Of a stretch of DNA of 64,000 bases, positions 16,102 through 26,019 are shown piece after piece. The notes beneath the pieces were generated by a model, which made no database searches, was not told the DNA's origin, and saw only the letters and a program-made list of their open reading frames with translations. The position numbers and the translations under genes are program-made. Each line of letters starts with the position of its first letter. Position 1 is the stretch's first letter. Source of the DNA: Bacteroidales bacterium (GTDB lineage Bacteria; Bacteroidota; Bacteroidia; Bacteroidales; Prolixibacteraceae); contig JAAYAG010000055.1 in NCBI GenBank assembly GCA_012719495.1, forward strand, positions 21,181 through 85,180, in the 5' to 3' direction.

Positions 16102-16788
16102 TTATGCAGGTTCATTCAACATGTCCATAAATTCGGTTGTGTTCATTTCCATTTTGAATATTAAGTTTTCAATCCTGGAAACAAGGAAGTTGTAGCCGAA
16201 ATAAGCCATAACGCCGACAATGAGGCCAGCAACAGTGGTAACCATAGCTTCATAAATACCCGACGACAAAAGTTGGATATCGATGTTATTACCGGCACTG
16301 GCCATATCGAAGAAAGCTCTCACCATACCTGTTACGGTTCCTAAGAATCCAAGCATAGGAGCGCCTCCGGCAGTAGTTGCCAGCCATGGCAAGCCTTTTT
16401 CAAGTTGGGCAACTTCAAGGTTGCCAACATTCTCAATTGCTTTATTAACGTCGTCTAACGGCCTGCCAATACGTACAATTCCTTTTTCGAGCATACGAGT
16501 AATTGGGTGGTTGGCCGAACGGCAAATGGCTAAGGCTGCGTCGATTTTGCCTTCGCTTACGTTTTGCCTGATTTGGTTCATCAGGTTTGGATCGACTTTA
16601 GATGCTTTTCGGATGGCCAAAAATCGGTCAACAAAAATGAAAACAGCGATTAACGATAACGCAAGAATTGGAATCATGATCCAGCCACCTTTGAGGGCTA
16701 ATTCTCCATAATTCATGGTAACTCCAGCTTGGTTTACAGCCAGAACTCCTATTGTCTGGTTTACTTGTGGTAGAACGAAATCTAACAT
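16102..16788 (-). CDS. exbB: MotA/TolQ/ExbB family proton channel protein
   Basis: The 228-residue protein has three membrane segments, at about 32-52 (WIMIPILALSLIAVFIFVDR), 130-155 and 170-195 (AMVTTVAGLIVGVMAYFGYN). The second holds the family motif PWLATTAGGAPMLGFLGTVTGM, whose Thr and Gly residues line the proton path. It forms the pentameric channel around ExbD. It leads the exbB-exbD-tonB operon; a 101-base gap separates it from tamB on the same strand, so it could be read from tamB or from its own promoter. Confidence 0.93.
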   Translation of the reverse strand: MLDFVLPQVNQTIGVLAVNQAGVTMNYGELALKGGWIMIPILALSLIAVFIFVDRFLAIRKASKVDPNLMNQIRQNVSEGKIDAALAICRSANHPITRMLEKGIVRIGRPLDDVNKAIENVGNLEVAQLEKGLPWLATTAGGAPMLGFLGTVTGMVRAFFDMASAGNNIDIQLLSSGIYEAMVTTVAGLIVGVMAYFGYNFLVSRIENLIFKMEMNTTEFMDMLNEPA

Positions 16789-16889
16789 ATTTTTGTATTT
16801 TACTGTTTCTTAAACGATGATTTGGTGAAATTATTCTCTTTTTTTCTTTATTGTCGCAAAGTAAATAAAGTTATTGAATTTCGAAATGG

Positions 16890-19800
16890 TTAATTTTCGT
16901 TTTTAGGCCCTGTTTTTTTCTTCTTTTTTTTCAGAATTGCGTTGCGGTATTTTCTGAACAAATCTTTTAACGTATTGAATTCTTCGCGGTACGATAAACC
17001 GATGCCTTGTGTGTAAGGTTCTTCTTCATTCAAAATGCCGTCATTTGAATGATTATAAACTTTTAATTGCAGCCGGCCGTCGTTTGTAAGCTTAACTTTA
17101 ATATCGAATTCCCCGATGAATTCCCCACTGTTGTTGGCCGATGGGTTACTGTTGTTGCCTATGTTTCCATCGATAGTTACCCTGTCGTTAAATACCTGAG
17201 TACTAAGTGCAAGTTCAATCTGGTCGTTCGATATTTCTTTAACACCATCGGTTACACCAGGCCGGTAGTTAACCCCAATATCTACCTGATCGCTTATTTG
17301 AGATAACCAGTTGCTAAGCTGGTTCGAAAGAAGTTCGCTTGCGGTGGTGCTTGCAGTATTTGTCACAATTTCGGAGCCTGCAACTGTAGTGGTTTTTCCA
17401 GCGTATATTTCAGGAGTATAGAAACGGCCAAGCATTAGTAACGAAAGCATTTGTTTGTTTACATCTTCTTCGGTAACAATGATTTGCTTTACCTGGTCTT
17501 GAATACTTTGCTCGGCTGTTGGCAGTTCGATCTTAAAGTTGATTTTAGGTTGCATGAGGCTTTCACTCAAAGATATTACACAGTCGACGGGCATACGGCG
17601 TACAAGATCCATATCGGTACTGCTTTCGGGAAACAAATCGTAGAGCGATGTTTTTACCTTATATACTGCTGTTAAGTTGATATCTGCATCGTAAGGCTCA
17701 CCTGTCCATTTTATAGTGCCACCTTGGTTGATAGTAAAGCGCTTATTAATAATGTTTTCGAGAGTGAAAAGATAATCTCCTTTTTCGATTACGTAATCCC
17801 CATAGAGTTTGATATTGAAATCTTTATCGACTTTAACCTGCAAATTACCATTTCCTTCGCCTTTTATAATGTCGCCCATTTGCGAATTAAATATCAGCTG
17901 AACTTTAGCTTCGGGATTGATATCAATGTCGAAGTTCATGTTTAACCCATTGGATACCAGCTTGTATTCCGTTTGTACAATTTCCTCTTTGACATTGGTA
18001 AAGCGGATAAAATCATAATGTTCTATAGTGCTTTTTGTGTCGAGTGGAATGTTAATGTTTGTTCCTCTGGCAGTTTTTAAATTTCCAACAAGAGAAACAT
18101 CGGAATCGTATCCATTAATTTTCAGAAATCCACTTACGAATGCTGTACCATAAAAATATTCGTTATCAGACGAAGAGATGTTCATCGCCATTAGTTTGTC
18201 AGTGTCAACCGTTAAATTATATCGCATTTTTCCAAAGCTTTGATGGGCAATGTGCCCGCTGAAAATGCCATTGTTCCCCATTTCATCTTCAATTCTCATT
18301 GTAGGGAAAAGTATTGAATCGGCTTTGAAAACAACAGGATCTGAGAAATAATAGTGCGATTTGGTTGGTGTTATGCCCATACCAATCCGAGTTTCTGGCG
18401 TTAGCTTCCCATTGAACATTAGATGATCGATTTTCCCTGAAACTCTCATTCTTCCATTTACTTCGCCGCTGATGTCATAAAATAAAAACGGGGTAAGCAA
18501 CTCCAAAAATTTTAATGGTGCTTTGTCTAGGTTAAGGTTAAAATCGACCAAACTCTTCATTGGGTCTATTGCTCCGGCTCCGTCAATTAGAGTTCTGTCT
18601 TTGTCTTTTAATGTCAATTTTGCAATGAGTTTTTCAAGCTCAGGACTCCAGTCGCTTTTTACTGACAAATCGCCAAAAGTAGCTTGATTAAGAGATAAAC
18701 TACTGATAATCAAATCTAAATTAATTTTTTTCTTTTTGTACAGATCAGTAATATCGAGGTTTCCATTAATTTTTCCACCAAGTCCAGACTGACCAATGAG
18801 CAGGTCAATTAAACGGATATCAATATTCTGAAGATTGATTTTGGCCTTTGATGTCGGATTTTCGTTAATATTTCCCCATAGTTTTATTCTCTGCTCACCG
18901 TTTTTTAACAATAACTGGCTTATATCTAACGCTGTAGAATCAATGCTAATGACTGATTGGTCAATACTCCACAATGAATCTGAAATGATAAACCACGATG
19001 GTAGCATTTTTACTTCAATGTGGGGATACTTTGTTTCTGTTCGTTCAAAAGTGGTAACAGTTTTCAATTTGCCCAGGTTTTTGGTGCCATCTTGGTTTTC
19101 CCAATGAACATCGAGATTAACCATGTCGTTTTTGCCTGTGGAGTTGATCGTTAAGTTTTTGGTTTCAACTTTTTCAGTCATTTTATAGGTTTCGGCTAAC
19201 AAGTCGAATCGTATCTGTTCAGGAGTAGCTTCAACGTTTATCGAAAGATTATCTGCTTCTTGTTTCGCATATTTTATCACAGGAAGTATTGTTTCTACGT
19301 GTGCACGTTTATTCGTTTCGTCAAAAAATCCTTTGATTGTAAACGGCTTTTCTAATACTAGCGATGGAAGGAATGCTTTGGTCAGGGCATCAGTGTTTTT
19401 TATATCTGCAGTAAAAAGAAAACGGTTTTGGGTGTATGTCCTTTCACGCGTAAGAGGCAGAGAGGAAGGGAAATAAATTTCATATAAATTTATTAAAGAA
19501 TTGTTTAATGTTTTAAAACTATAATGTCCGCTGATATCAATATCCGCCCAATCGCTTCTTAGCGAAAGAATGTTTGTACTATCAACCTTGTCGTTTTTCA
19601 GTTGTGCATTTTCGAGGAACATGATGGTCTTGGAGTTTTTGAAGCGAAGCTGTTTTACATCAACAACTCCTTTGATCATATCGAGATCCTTCCCTTCAAA
19701 ATTAGCATCTATTACGCCTGAGATTTTAGCTATAGAGTCGGTTTTAAGCAAGTTAAGTTTTTGTAGATCTGCATAATCAATTTGACTTCTGAATCTGAAA

Positions 19801-21299
19801 GTAGGCATGTTTGGCGAGATATCAAGGCTCCCGAGGTAATTCATTTTCAAGTTTGGGTCATCAATTGAAAGAGCTCCGTCAAAGTGGTTATTTTTTATGT
19901 TTCCCTTTATTTCGATGTTTTTGTATTTATAGTTGAAAACATCAATAGTGTCTACTATACCATTAAACGTAAAATCGTAATTTTCTTTATGTATCAAACC
20001 GTCAATTTTTCCACTAAGGGTAAGTTTTCCAAGATTGTCGGTGTTGAAAAGTGAACCGATTCGTAGGTTACGAGTGTTTATCCTACCTTTTACTTTTAAT
20101 GACTGGTTTTTATCGGGCTGAAAGGACACATCGCCGTCTACAGTTCCCAAATTACTAAATGCTGTACCGTAAGCCACAAAATCGTTGAGAAAGCCTGTAA
20201 AATTGCCTTTATAGGTGAATACCCCTAAGTTGTCGAGAAATTTGGGCAGGTTGGGTTCAACCGGGAAAATCTTCCGGGGAAGTTTAAGATTTCGCAATTC
20301 GATAAGGTTGGCGTACGACTCGAACAAGTTGACAAACAGGTAGGTATTTTCGATATCTGGTAACCCGTTGATATAGAAGTCTCCATTGAGTCGAGTAAGG
20401 TCTTCGAGCCTGGCCTTTACATTTTTCCCTTTAATCTCGCTGAGTTTGCCGTATATCCGTCCTGAGATTTCGGCTGCAACACTGTTTCCGTCGTAATCTG
20501 ACAGAAGAAAGGCAATATCCTTGTAATCAAGTTTAATTCGCTCAATATAAGAATCGAACCTCAAATCGAAAATGTTCTTTGTTAAAAGATATTCTTTGAG
20601 ATCAAGATGTATTGAATCAACTCTCAGCAACGAATTGTCGGATGTGACACTAATCGATTGAAGGTCAAAAATGCTGTCAGTATACGAAACTTTGGATGAA
20701 AATTCATTGATGGCAAAACCATTACGACATTGAAATGATAGCTGGTTCAAATTGAAAGCAAACCTATTGCTTGAAGGGAATTTTAATTTATCGAGCGATA
20801 GATTTATTTTTGACAAATGCACAAAGTCGCTCAGCGATTCACTCATCGAAGTATCGGAATAACAGAATATTCCGTCTTCTATTTCCAGCATTGAAATGCT
20901 TGCACTCCAAGGCTTATTTTGCGAAGGTTGTTTTTCTCCAAAAAGGAAACTGAAATTATATATACTATCACCCGTTTTTTCAACCATTACTTTTGGATTG
21001 TCGAGGGTAATTGATTTGAAGTGAAGCGCATTATTTTTTAACGACAACGAATCTATGGATGCAACCAGTTTGCTGGTATATAGCAAGGTATCTTTGTTTT
21101 GGTCGCTTAGATAAAAATCGTCGAGTACTACTTTTGTAAATAGGGAGAATTTTACTCGTCCAATCGAAACATCAGCATCAATACTTTTCGAAATTCCCGC
21201 AGTAATTTTATTGATAAGTATCTTCTGGAAGTAGCTGGTTTGAAAAATACCATAGCCAATCGCCAGTGTTAAAAACAGTAGCGATATAATAACCAGCAA
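16890..21299 (-). CDS. tamB: Translocation/assembly module TamB (AsmA-like, DUF490)
   Basis: The 1469-residue protein is anchored by one N-terminal helix (LVIISLLFLTLAIGYGIFQT) and continues as a very long beta-rich periplasmic rod; the C-terminal DUF490 part (about 1050-1440) ends in ELLSNQLSNWLSQISDQVDI and a barrel-like finish. TamB-type proteins bridge inner and outer membranes and are tied to outer-membrane protein insertion or lipid transport. The start is odd: no ATG is in frame before the helix. A TTG at 21299 or an ATT at 21320 are the options, since a perfect -7 box at 21341-21334 sets transcription near 21327 and the frame closes upstream at 21347. It is divergent from tsaD, a pairing I recall from other Bacteroidota. 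Confidence 0.9.
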   Translation of the reverse strand: MLVIISLLFLTLAIGYGIFQTSYFQKILINKITAGISKSIDADVSIGRVKFSLFTKVVLDDFYLSDQNKDTLLYTSKLVASIDSLSLKNNALHFKSITLDNPKVMVEKTGDSIYNFSFLFGEKQPSQNKPWSASISMLEIEDGIFCYSDTSMSESLSDFVHLSKINLSLDKLKFPSSNRFAFNLNQLSFQCRNGFAINEFSSKVSYTDSIFDLQSISVTSDNSLLRVDSIHLDLKEYLLTKNIFDLRFDSYIERIKLDYKDIAFLLSDYDGNSVAAEISGRIYGKLSEIKGKNVKARLEDLTRLNGDFYINGLPDIENTYLFVNLFESYANLIELRNLKLPRKIFPVEPNLPKFLDNLGVFTYKGNFTGFLNDFVAYGTAFSNLGTVDGDVSFQPDKNQSLKVKGRINTRNLRIGSLFNTDNLGKLTLSGKIDGLIHKENYDFTFNGIVDTIDVFNYKYKNIEIKGNIKNNHFDGALSIDDPNLKMNYLGSLDISPNMPTFRFRSQIDYADLQKLNLLKTDSIAKISGVIDANFEGKDLDMIKGVVDVKQLRFKNSKTIMFLENAQLKNDKVDSTNILSLRSDWADIDISGHYSFKTLNNSLINLYEIYFPSSLPLTRERTYTQNRFLFTADIKNTDALTKAFLPSLVLEKPFTIKGFFDETNKRAHVETILPVIKYAKQEADNLSINVEATPEQIRFDLLAETYKMTEKVETKNLTINSTGKNDMVNLDVHWENQDGTKNLGKLKTVTTFERTETKYPHIEVKMLPSWFIISDSLWSIDQSVISIDSTALDISQLLLKNGEQRIKLWGNINENPTSKAKINLQNIDIRLIDLLIGQSGLGGKINGNLDITDLYKKKKINLDLIISSLSLNQATFGDLSVKSDWSPELEKLIAKLTLKDKDRTLIDGAGAIDPMKSLVDFNLNLDKAPLKFLELLTPFLFYDISGEVNGRMRVSGKIDHLMFNGKLTPETRIGMGITPTKSHYYFSDPVVFKADSILFPTMRIEDEMGNNGIFSGHIAHQSFGKMRYNLTVDTDKLMAMNISSSDNEYFYGTAFVSGFLKINGYDSDVSLVGNLKTARGTNINIPLDTKSTIEHYDFIRFTNVKEEIVQTEYKLVSNGLNMNFDIDINPEAKVQLIFNSQMGDIIKGEGNGNLQVKVDKDFNIKLYGDYVIEKGDYLFTLENIINKRFTINQGGTIKWTGEPYDADINLTAVYKVKTSLYDLFPESSTDMDLVRRMPVDCVISLSESLMQPKINFKIELPTAEQSIQDQVKQIIVTEEDVNKQMLSLLMLGRFYTPEIYAGKTTTVAGSEIVTNTASTTASELLSNQLSNWLSQISDQVDIGVNYRPGVTDGVKEISNDQIELALSTQVFNDRVTIDGNIGNNSNPSANNSGEFIGEFDIKVKLTNDGRLQLKVYNHSNDGILNEEEPYTQGIGLSYREEFNTLKDLFRKYRNAILKKKKKKTGPKNEN

Positions 21300-21333
21300 T
21301 ATATTTATTGTTTTTTTAATACTTTTGTCCTCC

Positions 21334-21341
21334 CAAAAATA
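21334..21341 (-). promoter_or_regulatory. -7 promoter box for tamB
   Basis: The minus strand reads TATTTTTG. It places transcription start at about 21327, downstream of the out-of-frame ATG at 21348, and so rules that ATG out as the tamB start. Confidence 0.5.
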
Positions 21342-21403
21342 AGATCATACAAAATAACAATTTTTAGACCAAAAATTGGTTCTAGTCAAAGAAAATAAAG
21401 TAT

Positions 21404-22447
21404 ATGCTACATAATAATAAAGTTATCATACTAGGAATAGAATCTTCGTGCGACGATACTTCGGCTGCTGTTATAGAAAACGGAGTAATCAGATCGAATG
21501 TTATAGCCAGCCAGAAAGTTCATGAACAATATGGAGGTGTTGTTCCCGAACTGGCCTCAAGGGCACATCAGCATAATGTGGTACCGGTGGTCGATGTGGC
21601 GCTCAAGCAGGCATCTATCGATGCCAGCCAGCTCACAGCCATCGCATTTACGAGAGGTCCCGGACTTTTGGGCTCTTTGCTTGTTGGCACATCATTTGCC
21701 AAAGGCTTATCGCTTTCGCTTGATATTCCCATGATTGATGTTAATCACTTGCAAGGACATGTGCTGGCCCATTACATTAAAGAAAGCGACGACGACAACG
21801 ACAAACCACGTTTTCCACATCTTTGCTTGTTAGTATCGGGAGGAAATTCGCAGATCATAGTGGTGAGAAACCACCTCGATATGGAGGTGATTGGTCAGAC
21901 GATCGATGATGCGGCTGGCGAAGCTTTTGATAAGTGCGGAAAGGTGATGGGCCTGCCCTATCCTGCCGGTCCGGTAATTGATCGCTTGGCAAAGGAGGGA
22001 AACCCAGATGCCATAGAATTGAGTAAGCCAAAGATTGAAGGATTAAACTATAGTTTTAGTGGTCTGAAAACAAGCTTTTTGTACCACTTACGCGATCAAT
22101 TGAAACTCAATCCTAACTATATTGAAGAGAATAAAGCAAATCTGTGTGCCTCATTACAGAAAACAATCGTCGATGTGTTGGTCGGCAAACTGGTTCGGGC
22201 AGCAAAAGAAACCGGAATCAACGAAATAACCTTGTCAGGAGGTGTTTCCGCTAATTCAGGGCTCCGGGGCGAAATAGAGCGACAAGCAGCAAAAAGAGGC
22301 TGGCGCATTTTTCTTCCCCCATTACGCTACACTACTGATAATGCAGCAATGATTGCAATTACGGGTTATTATAAGTACCTTAACCATGAATTTGCGACTC
22401 ACGATATGGTGCCTTTTGCACGGATGGTTATTAATGAAAAAACATAG
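21404..22447 (+). CDS. tsaD: tRNA N6-adenosine threonylcarbamoyltransferase TsaD
   Basis: TsaD moves threonylcarbamoyl from the adenylate made by TsaC to A37 of ANN-reading tRNAs, working with TsaB and TsaE in the cytosol. The 347 residues show the ASKHA start LGIESSCDDTSAAV, the metal ligands His115 and His119 (NHLQGHVLAHY), the sugar-binding LSGGVSANSGLR loop at about 285 and the closing Asp in TTDNAAMIA. Length and motifs are standard. It begins a plus-strand run with the receptor and DUF4249 genes after gaps of 24 and 5 bases, although they have no clear tie in function. A small inverted repeat (ACCAA/TTGGT, 21368-21380) lies before it. Confidence 0.96.
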   Translation: MLHNNKVIILGIESSCDDTSAAVIENGVIRSNVIASQKVHEQYGGVVPELASRAHQHNVVPVVDVALKQASIDASQLTAIAFTRGPGLLGSLLVGTSFAKGLSLSLDIPMIDVNHLQGHVLAHYIKESDDDNDKPRFPHLCLLVSGGNSQIIVVRNHLDMEVIGQTIDDAAGEAFDKCGKVMGLPYPAGPVIDRLAKEGNPDAIELSKPKIEGLNYSFSGLKTSFLYHLRDQLKLNPNYIEENKANLCASLQKTIVDVLVGKLVRAAKETGINEITLSGGVSANSGLRGEIERQAAKRGWRIFLPPLRYTTDNAAMIAITGYYKYLNHEFATHDMVPFARMVINEKT

Positions 22448-22471
22448 AAAATATAACACCTAATCACCATA

Positions 22472-24856
22472 ATGAAAAAAATCCACCTTTTAATTATCTC
22501 ACTGCTGATTTTTACATTATCGCATGCTCAACGGGCTACTGTTAGTGGATATCTTATCGATAAGTCGTCGGGAGAACGGCTTATAAATGCCAATGTATAC
22601 GAAAAAAACAGTTTGCAGGGCACCACCACCAACACATTTGGTTTTTACAGCATTACCCTTCCCAAAGATCACAAAACACTTACCTACTCTTTTGTTGGTT
22701 TTGAGCCGGTTGATGTTTCATTTAACTTGGTAAGCGATACAGTAATCAATATCGAATTAGAATTAAACGCCGAAATTGAGGAGATAACTGTATATGGTGA
22801 AGCAGCGCGCAAAGTTCACAATACTGAAATGAGCATGGTTGAACTTCCTGTTATTCAGGTGCAAAAAATTCCTCTTTTTATGGGAGAGCCTGATTTGCTT
22901 AAAGTTTTGCAACTGCTTCCCGGAGTAAAATCAGGAACAGAAGGCACAAGTGGTATTTATGTTCGCGGAGGTGGACCCGACCAAAACCTTTTTTTACTCG
23001 ACGGGGTACCAGTGTACAATGTCAATCATTTATTGGGCTTTTTTTCAGTGTTTAACCCTTCGGCAATAAAAACTGTTAAACTATACAAAGGAGGCTTCCC
23101 TGCCCGTTTTGGAGGCCGGCTTTCGTCAGTCATCGATATCAATATGAAAGAAGGCAACATGAAGAAATTCGAAGGCGAAGCATCGCTTGGCATCATTTCA
23201 TCGCGGCTTTCGCTTGAAGGGCCAATCGTGAAAGATAAAACATCGTTCATCGTTTCTGGAAGACGAACGTATGGCGATCTTTTGCTGCAACCACTTCTGA
23301 AACTTAGTGCTGATAATTTAAGAGCCGGATATTATTTTTACGACCTGAATGCTAAAATAAATCATATTTTTTCTGAAAAGAGTAGGCTTTATTTAAGCGG
23401 ATATTTTGGACAAGATAAGCTTTACGTTAAAGATAAATCGGAATACACTACCGAATCGGTTACCTATAAAAGCCGTAACGAAGTTAACATAGGCTGGCAA
23501 AATGCTACAGGAGCTTTGCGTTGGAACTATTTGTTTTCAAATAAATTATTTGGGAATTTTATCGCTACCTACAGCAATTATAATTTTTTTGTTAGTTACG
23601 ATTATCGCAATAGTAGTTCCGATTCGCCTGAGTCGAGAGATTTTTTCAAGTACCTTTCCGGAATCGATGACTGGTCGGCAAAGGCTGAGTTTGATTACTT
23701 TCCGTTGCCCCAACATGCCGTCAAATTTGGTTCGGGATACATTTATCACACTTTTGAACCTGGGGTAACCCGAATTCAATCGGCAGCCAACAACGAACCT
23801 GATGGTGATTTTAACCTCGAGTTGGGGAACGATCCGATTTATGCCCACGAAGCCTATTTGTTTGCTGAGGATAATTTCGATATCACTCCGCGTTTGAAAG
23901 CAAATATAGGATTACACTTGCTGGGTTTCAGCGTTCAGGATGTGTTTTATCCTTCACTCGAACCGCGGGCTAGTTTGCGTTTCCTTGTAAATGAAGTATT
24001 CTCACTGAAAGCTTCGTACAGCAAAATGTCACAAAATATCCATCTGTTAAGCAGTTCTACTATCAGTTTGCCTACCGATTTGTGGCTGCCTACCACTAAA
24101 CGAATTAAGCCTCAGAAATCGCATCAATATGCGTTAGGTGCATTTTTTAAATTACCACATGACCTTGATTTTTCAGTAGAAGGGTATTACAAAACCATGA
24201 CTAATCTGATTGAGTACAAAGATGGTGCTTCGTATATTTTGTCTGGCAAAGGATGGGAAGACCTAGTTGAACTGGGCGATGGTTGGTCGAGTGGCGCTGA
24301 ATTGCTTCTTGAAAAGAAACTCGGAAAAACAACTGGCTGGATTGGTTATACCCTCTCGTGGACAGAGCGGCAGTTTGACAACCTCAATTTCGGGCGACCG
24401 TTTTACGCCCGTTACGACCGCCGTCACGATATAAGTATTTCGGTTACCAACGAGCTTACAAAGCACATCGACATTGCGATTACCTGGGTATACGGAACCG
24501 GTAATGCGGTTACCCTAGGCAAGCAAACCTACAAACAAAATGAAAGTATTTCAGATGGATATGATCAAAGCTTAACGTATATCGAAAGCAGAAATAACTT
24601 CCGTATGCCGGCCTATCATCGTGTCGATGTTGGTGTTAACTTCCATCGGGTAAGTAAATTGGGGAAAAGCACATTCAGTATTTCAGCATATAATGCATAC
24701 AACAGGCTGAATCCCTTTTATGTAGACTGGGGCTATAAAAATACTGAAACCGGGAAACCTGTTTCTTCCGGTTATGAACCGAATGCAGAGCCCGCACTCA
24801 TTCAGATGAGTATCTTTCCCATTATTCCATCAATTTCTTATACCTTAAAATTCTGA
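22472..24856 (+). CDS. TonB-dependent outer-membrane receptor with carboxypeptidase-like N-terminal domain
   Basis: The 794-residue protein has a signal peptide (MKKIHLLIISLLIFTLSHAQ), a CarboxypepD_reg-like beta-sandwich (about 22-105: VSGYLIDKSSGERLINANVY), a plug domain (about 115-235, with LPGVKSGTEGTSGIYVRGGG and D-G-V-P-V-Y-N) and a 22-strand barrel ending in ISYTLKF with a terminal Phe. It imports an unknown substrate using TonB energy. No SusD partner follows; instead a DUF4249 lipoprotein gene starts six bases after its stop, a pair seen often in Bacteroidota. The ExbB-ExbD-TonB operon 6 kb away on the other strand could power it. Confidence 0.92.
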   Translation: MKKIHLLIISLLIFTLSHAQRATVSGYLIDKSSGERLINANVYEKNSLQGTTTNTFGFYSITLPKDHKTLTYSFVGFEPVDVSFNLVSDTVINIELELNAEIEEITVYGEAARKVHNTEMSMVELPVIQVQKIPLFMGEPDLLKVLQLLPGVKSGTEGTSGIYVRGGGPDQNLFLLDGVPVYNVNHLLGFFSVFNPSAIKTVKLYKGGFPARFGGRLSSVIDINMKEGNMKKFEGEASLGIISSRLSLEGPIVKDKTSFIVSGRRTYGDLLLQPLLKLSADNLRAGYYFYDLNAKINHIFSEKSRLYLSGYFGQDKLYVKDKSEYTTESVTYKSRNEVNIGWQNATGALRWNYLFSNKLFGNFIATYSNYNFFVSYDYRNSSSDSPESRDFFKYLSGIDDWSAKAEFDYFPLPQHAVKFGSGYIYHTFEPGVTRIQSAANNEPDGDFNLELGNDPIYAHEAYLFAEDNFDITPRLKANIGLHLLGFSVQDVFYPSLEPRASLRFLVNEVFSLKASYSKMSQNIHLLSSSTISLPTDLWLPTTKRIKPQKSHQYALGAFFKLPHDLDFSVEGYYKTMTNLIEYKDGASYILSGKGWEDLVELGDGWSSGAELLLEKKLGKTTGWIGYTLSWTERQFDNLNFGRPFYARYDRRHDISISVTNELTKHIDIAITWVYGTGNAVTLGKQTYKQNESISDGYDQSLTYIESRNNFRMPAYHRVDVGVNFHRVSKLGKSTFSISAYNAYNRLNPFYVDWGYKNTETGKPVSSGYEPNAEPALIQMSIFPIIPSISYTLKF

Positions 24857-24861
24857 TCACA

Positions 24862-26019
24862 ATGAAAATAAGAGCCAGCATATTTATGTTCAAGTCTGAA
24901 AAAAATATTTCAGTTCTTGCTTTTTCGTTTTTCATGAGCACATTTTTCATTTTAAGTTGTCAGAAAGTACTCGAGTTTGATGAAGACGAAATTGAGCCCA
25001 TGTTAGTTGTTAACTGCATGTTGCAGCCCGATAGCTCAGTAAGTATAAGCCTTACACGTTCGGTTTCTGCTCTCGAAACTGCATTATTTTTTCCAGTAGT
25101 AAAAAATGCTTCTCTATCCTTTTCGAATGGTTATGATATAAGTACCGATTTTGCCTTTGTAACTGAATTTGATTCACTATATTCAAATTATTACAATTAT
25201 GATGGTAGCCCCATATTTGTTGTTTATGAAAGGGGCAACTATGTAAACTCACAAATTAAGATAGAACCAGGCCGAAAGTATCAGTTGAAAGTTAGTGCCG
25301 AAGGATTTGATGATGTAACAGCCGAGACTGAAATCCCTTTCATGGTGGGTATTGACAAATTGGATACGTTTTCAGTAAAAGAAAACGACAACTTCTCAAC
25401 AATGGTTGAGCGTAAAGCATCATTGAAATTTACTGACCCTGTTGGTGATAATTTTTATCGCATAAAAGTAGAAAACGCATCCATGACTGTATCTTTTGAC
25501 CCTCAAACAGGTGAGATATCTTACTTAAATCCTTATAGTTATACTAATTATATCACTTCTAATGATCCGGTTTTTGGCTACAATACCGGCACCGATATTA
25601 TTGATACCGGCTCAGGCAATCGTTTCGGCGTTTTTACTGACCAGTTATTTGATGGAAAACAATATGACATTGAATTTACGTATACTACGGATTATCAGAA
25701 TTATGAAGCTCAAAAAACCGAATTCTTTTTACAGATTTACAGGGTTAGTCTTGTATCATTATCGCGCGATTATTACTATTATTTAAAAACAGTTGATGAT
25801 CAAACATCATCGGGGTACGATCTTTTTTCCGATCCGGTGTTGATTTATACGAATATAAAAAATGGCACCGGAATTCTTGGTGGCAGTGCTGAAGATAAAC
25901 AATATGTTTTACTTTCTGATTTACCTAATAGTTATCGTGCACTTCTTCCCTTTGCCAACGATGAAAGCTTGTTTGACTTTATAAAAAAGGAATCGGGGAA
26001 ACGACCAAAATATTACTAA
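24862..26019 (+). CDS. DUF4249 lipoprotein, partner of the TonB-dependent receptor
   Basis: The 385-residue protein has a lipoprotein signal with F-I-L-S-Cys33. The body after it (VLEFDEDEIEPMLVVNCMLQ, then I-S-L-T-R-S-V) is the usual opening of DUF4249 proteins, a beta-sandwich family of the outer membrane in Bacteroidota. It probably sits at the cell surface and helps the receptor catch its ligand, by analogy with SusD-like lipoproteins; that role is inference. The last codon is followed by TAA at 26017-26019, overlapping the ftsE stop codon on the other strand, so the two mRNAs converge with no terminator between them. Confidence 0.85.
   Translation: MKIRASIFMFKSEKNISVLAFSFFMSTFFILSCQKVLEFDEDEIEPMLVVNCMLQPDSSVSISLTRSVSALETALFFPVVKNASLSFSNGYDISTDFAFVTEFDSLYSNYYNYDGSPIFVVYERGNYVNSQIKIEPGRKYQLKVSAEGFDDVTAETEIPFMVGIDKLDTFSVKENDNFSTMVERKASLKFTDPVGDNFYRIKVENASMTVSFDPQTGEISYLNPYSYTNYITSNDPVFGYNTGTDIIDTGSGNRFGVFTDQLFDGKQYDIEFTYTTDYQNYEAQKTEFFLQIYRVSLVSLSRDYYYYLKTVDDQTSSGYDLFSDPVLIYTNIKNGTGILGGSAEDKQYVLLSDLPNSYRALLPFANDESLFDFIKKESGKRPKYY

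Noticed and set aside
21346..21348. ATG upstream of tamB as its start
   Set aside because: It is in another frame, closes after ten codons and overlaps the -7 promoter box.
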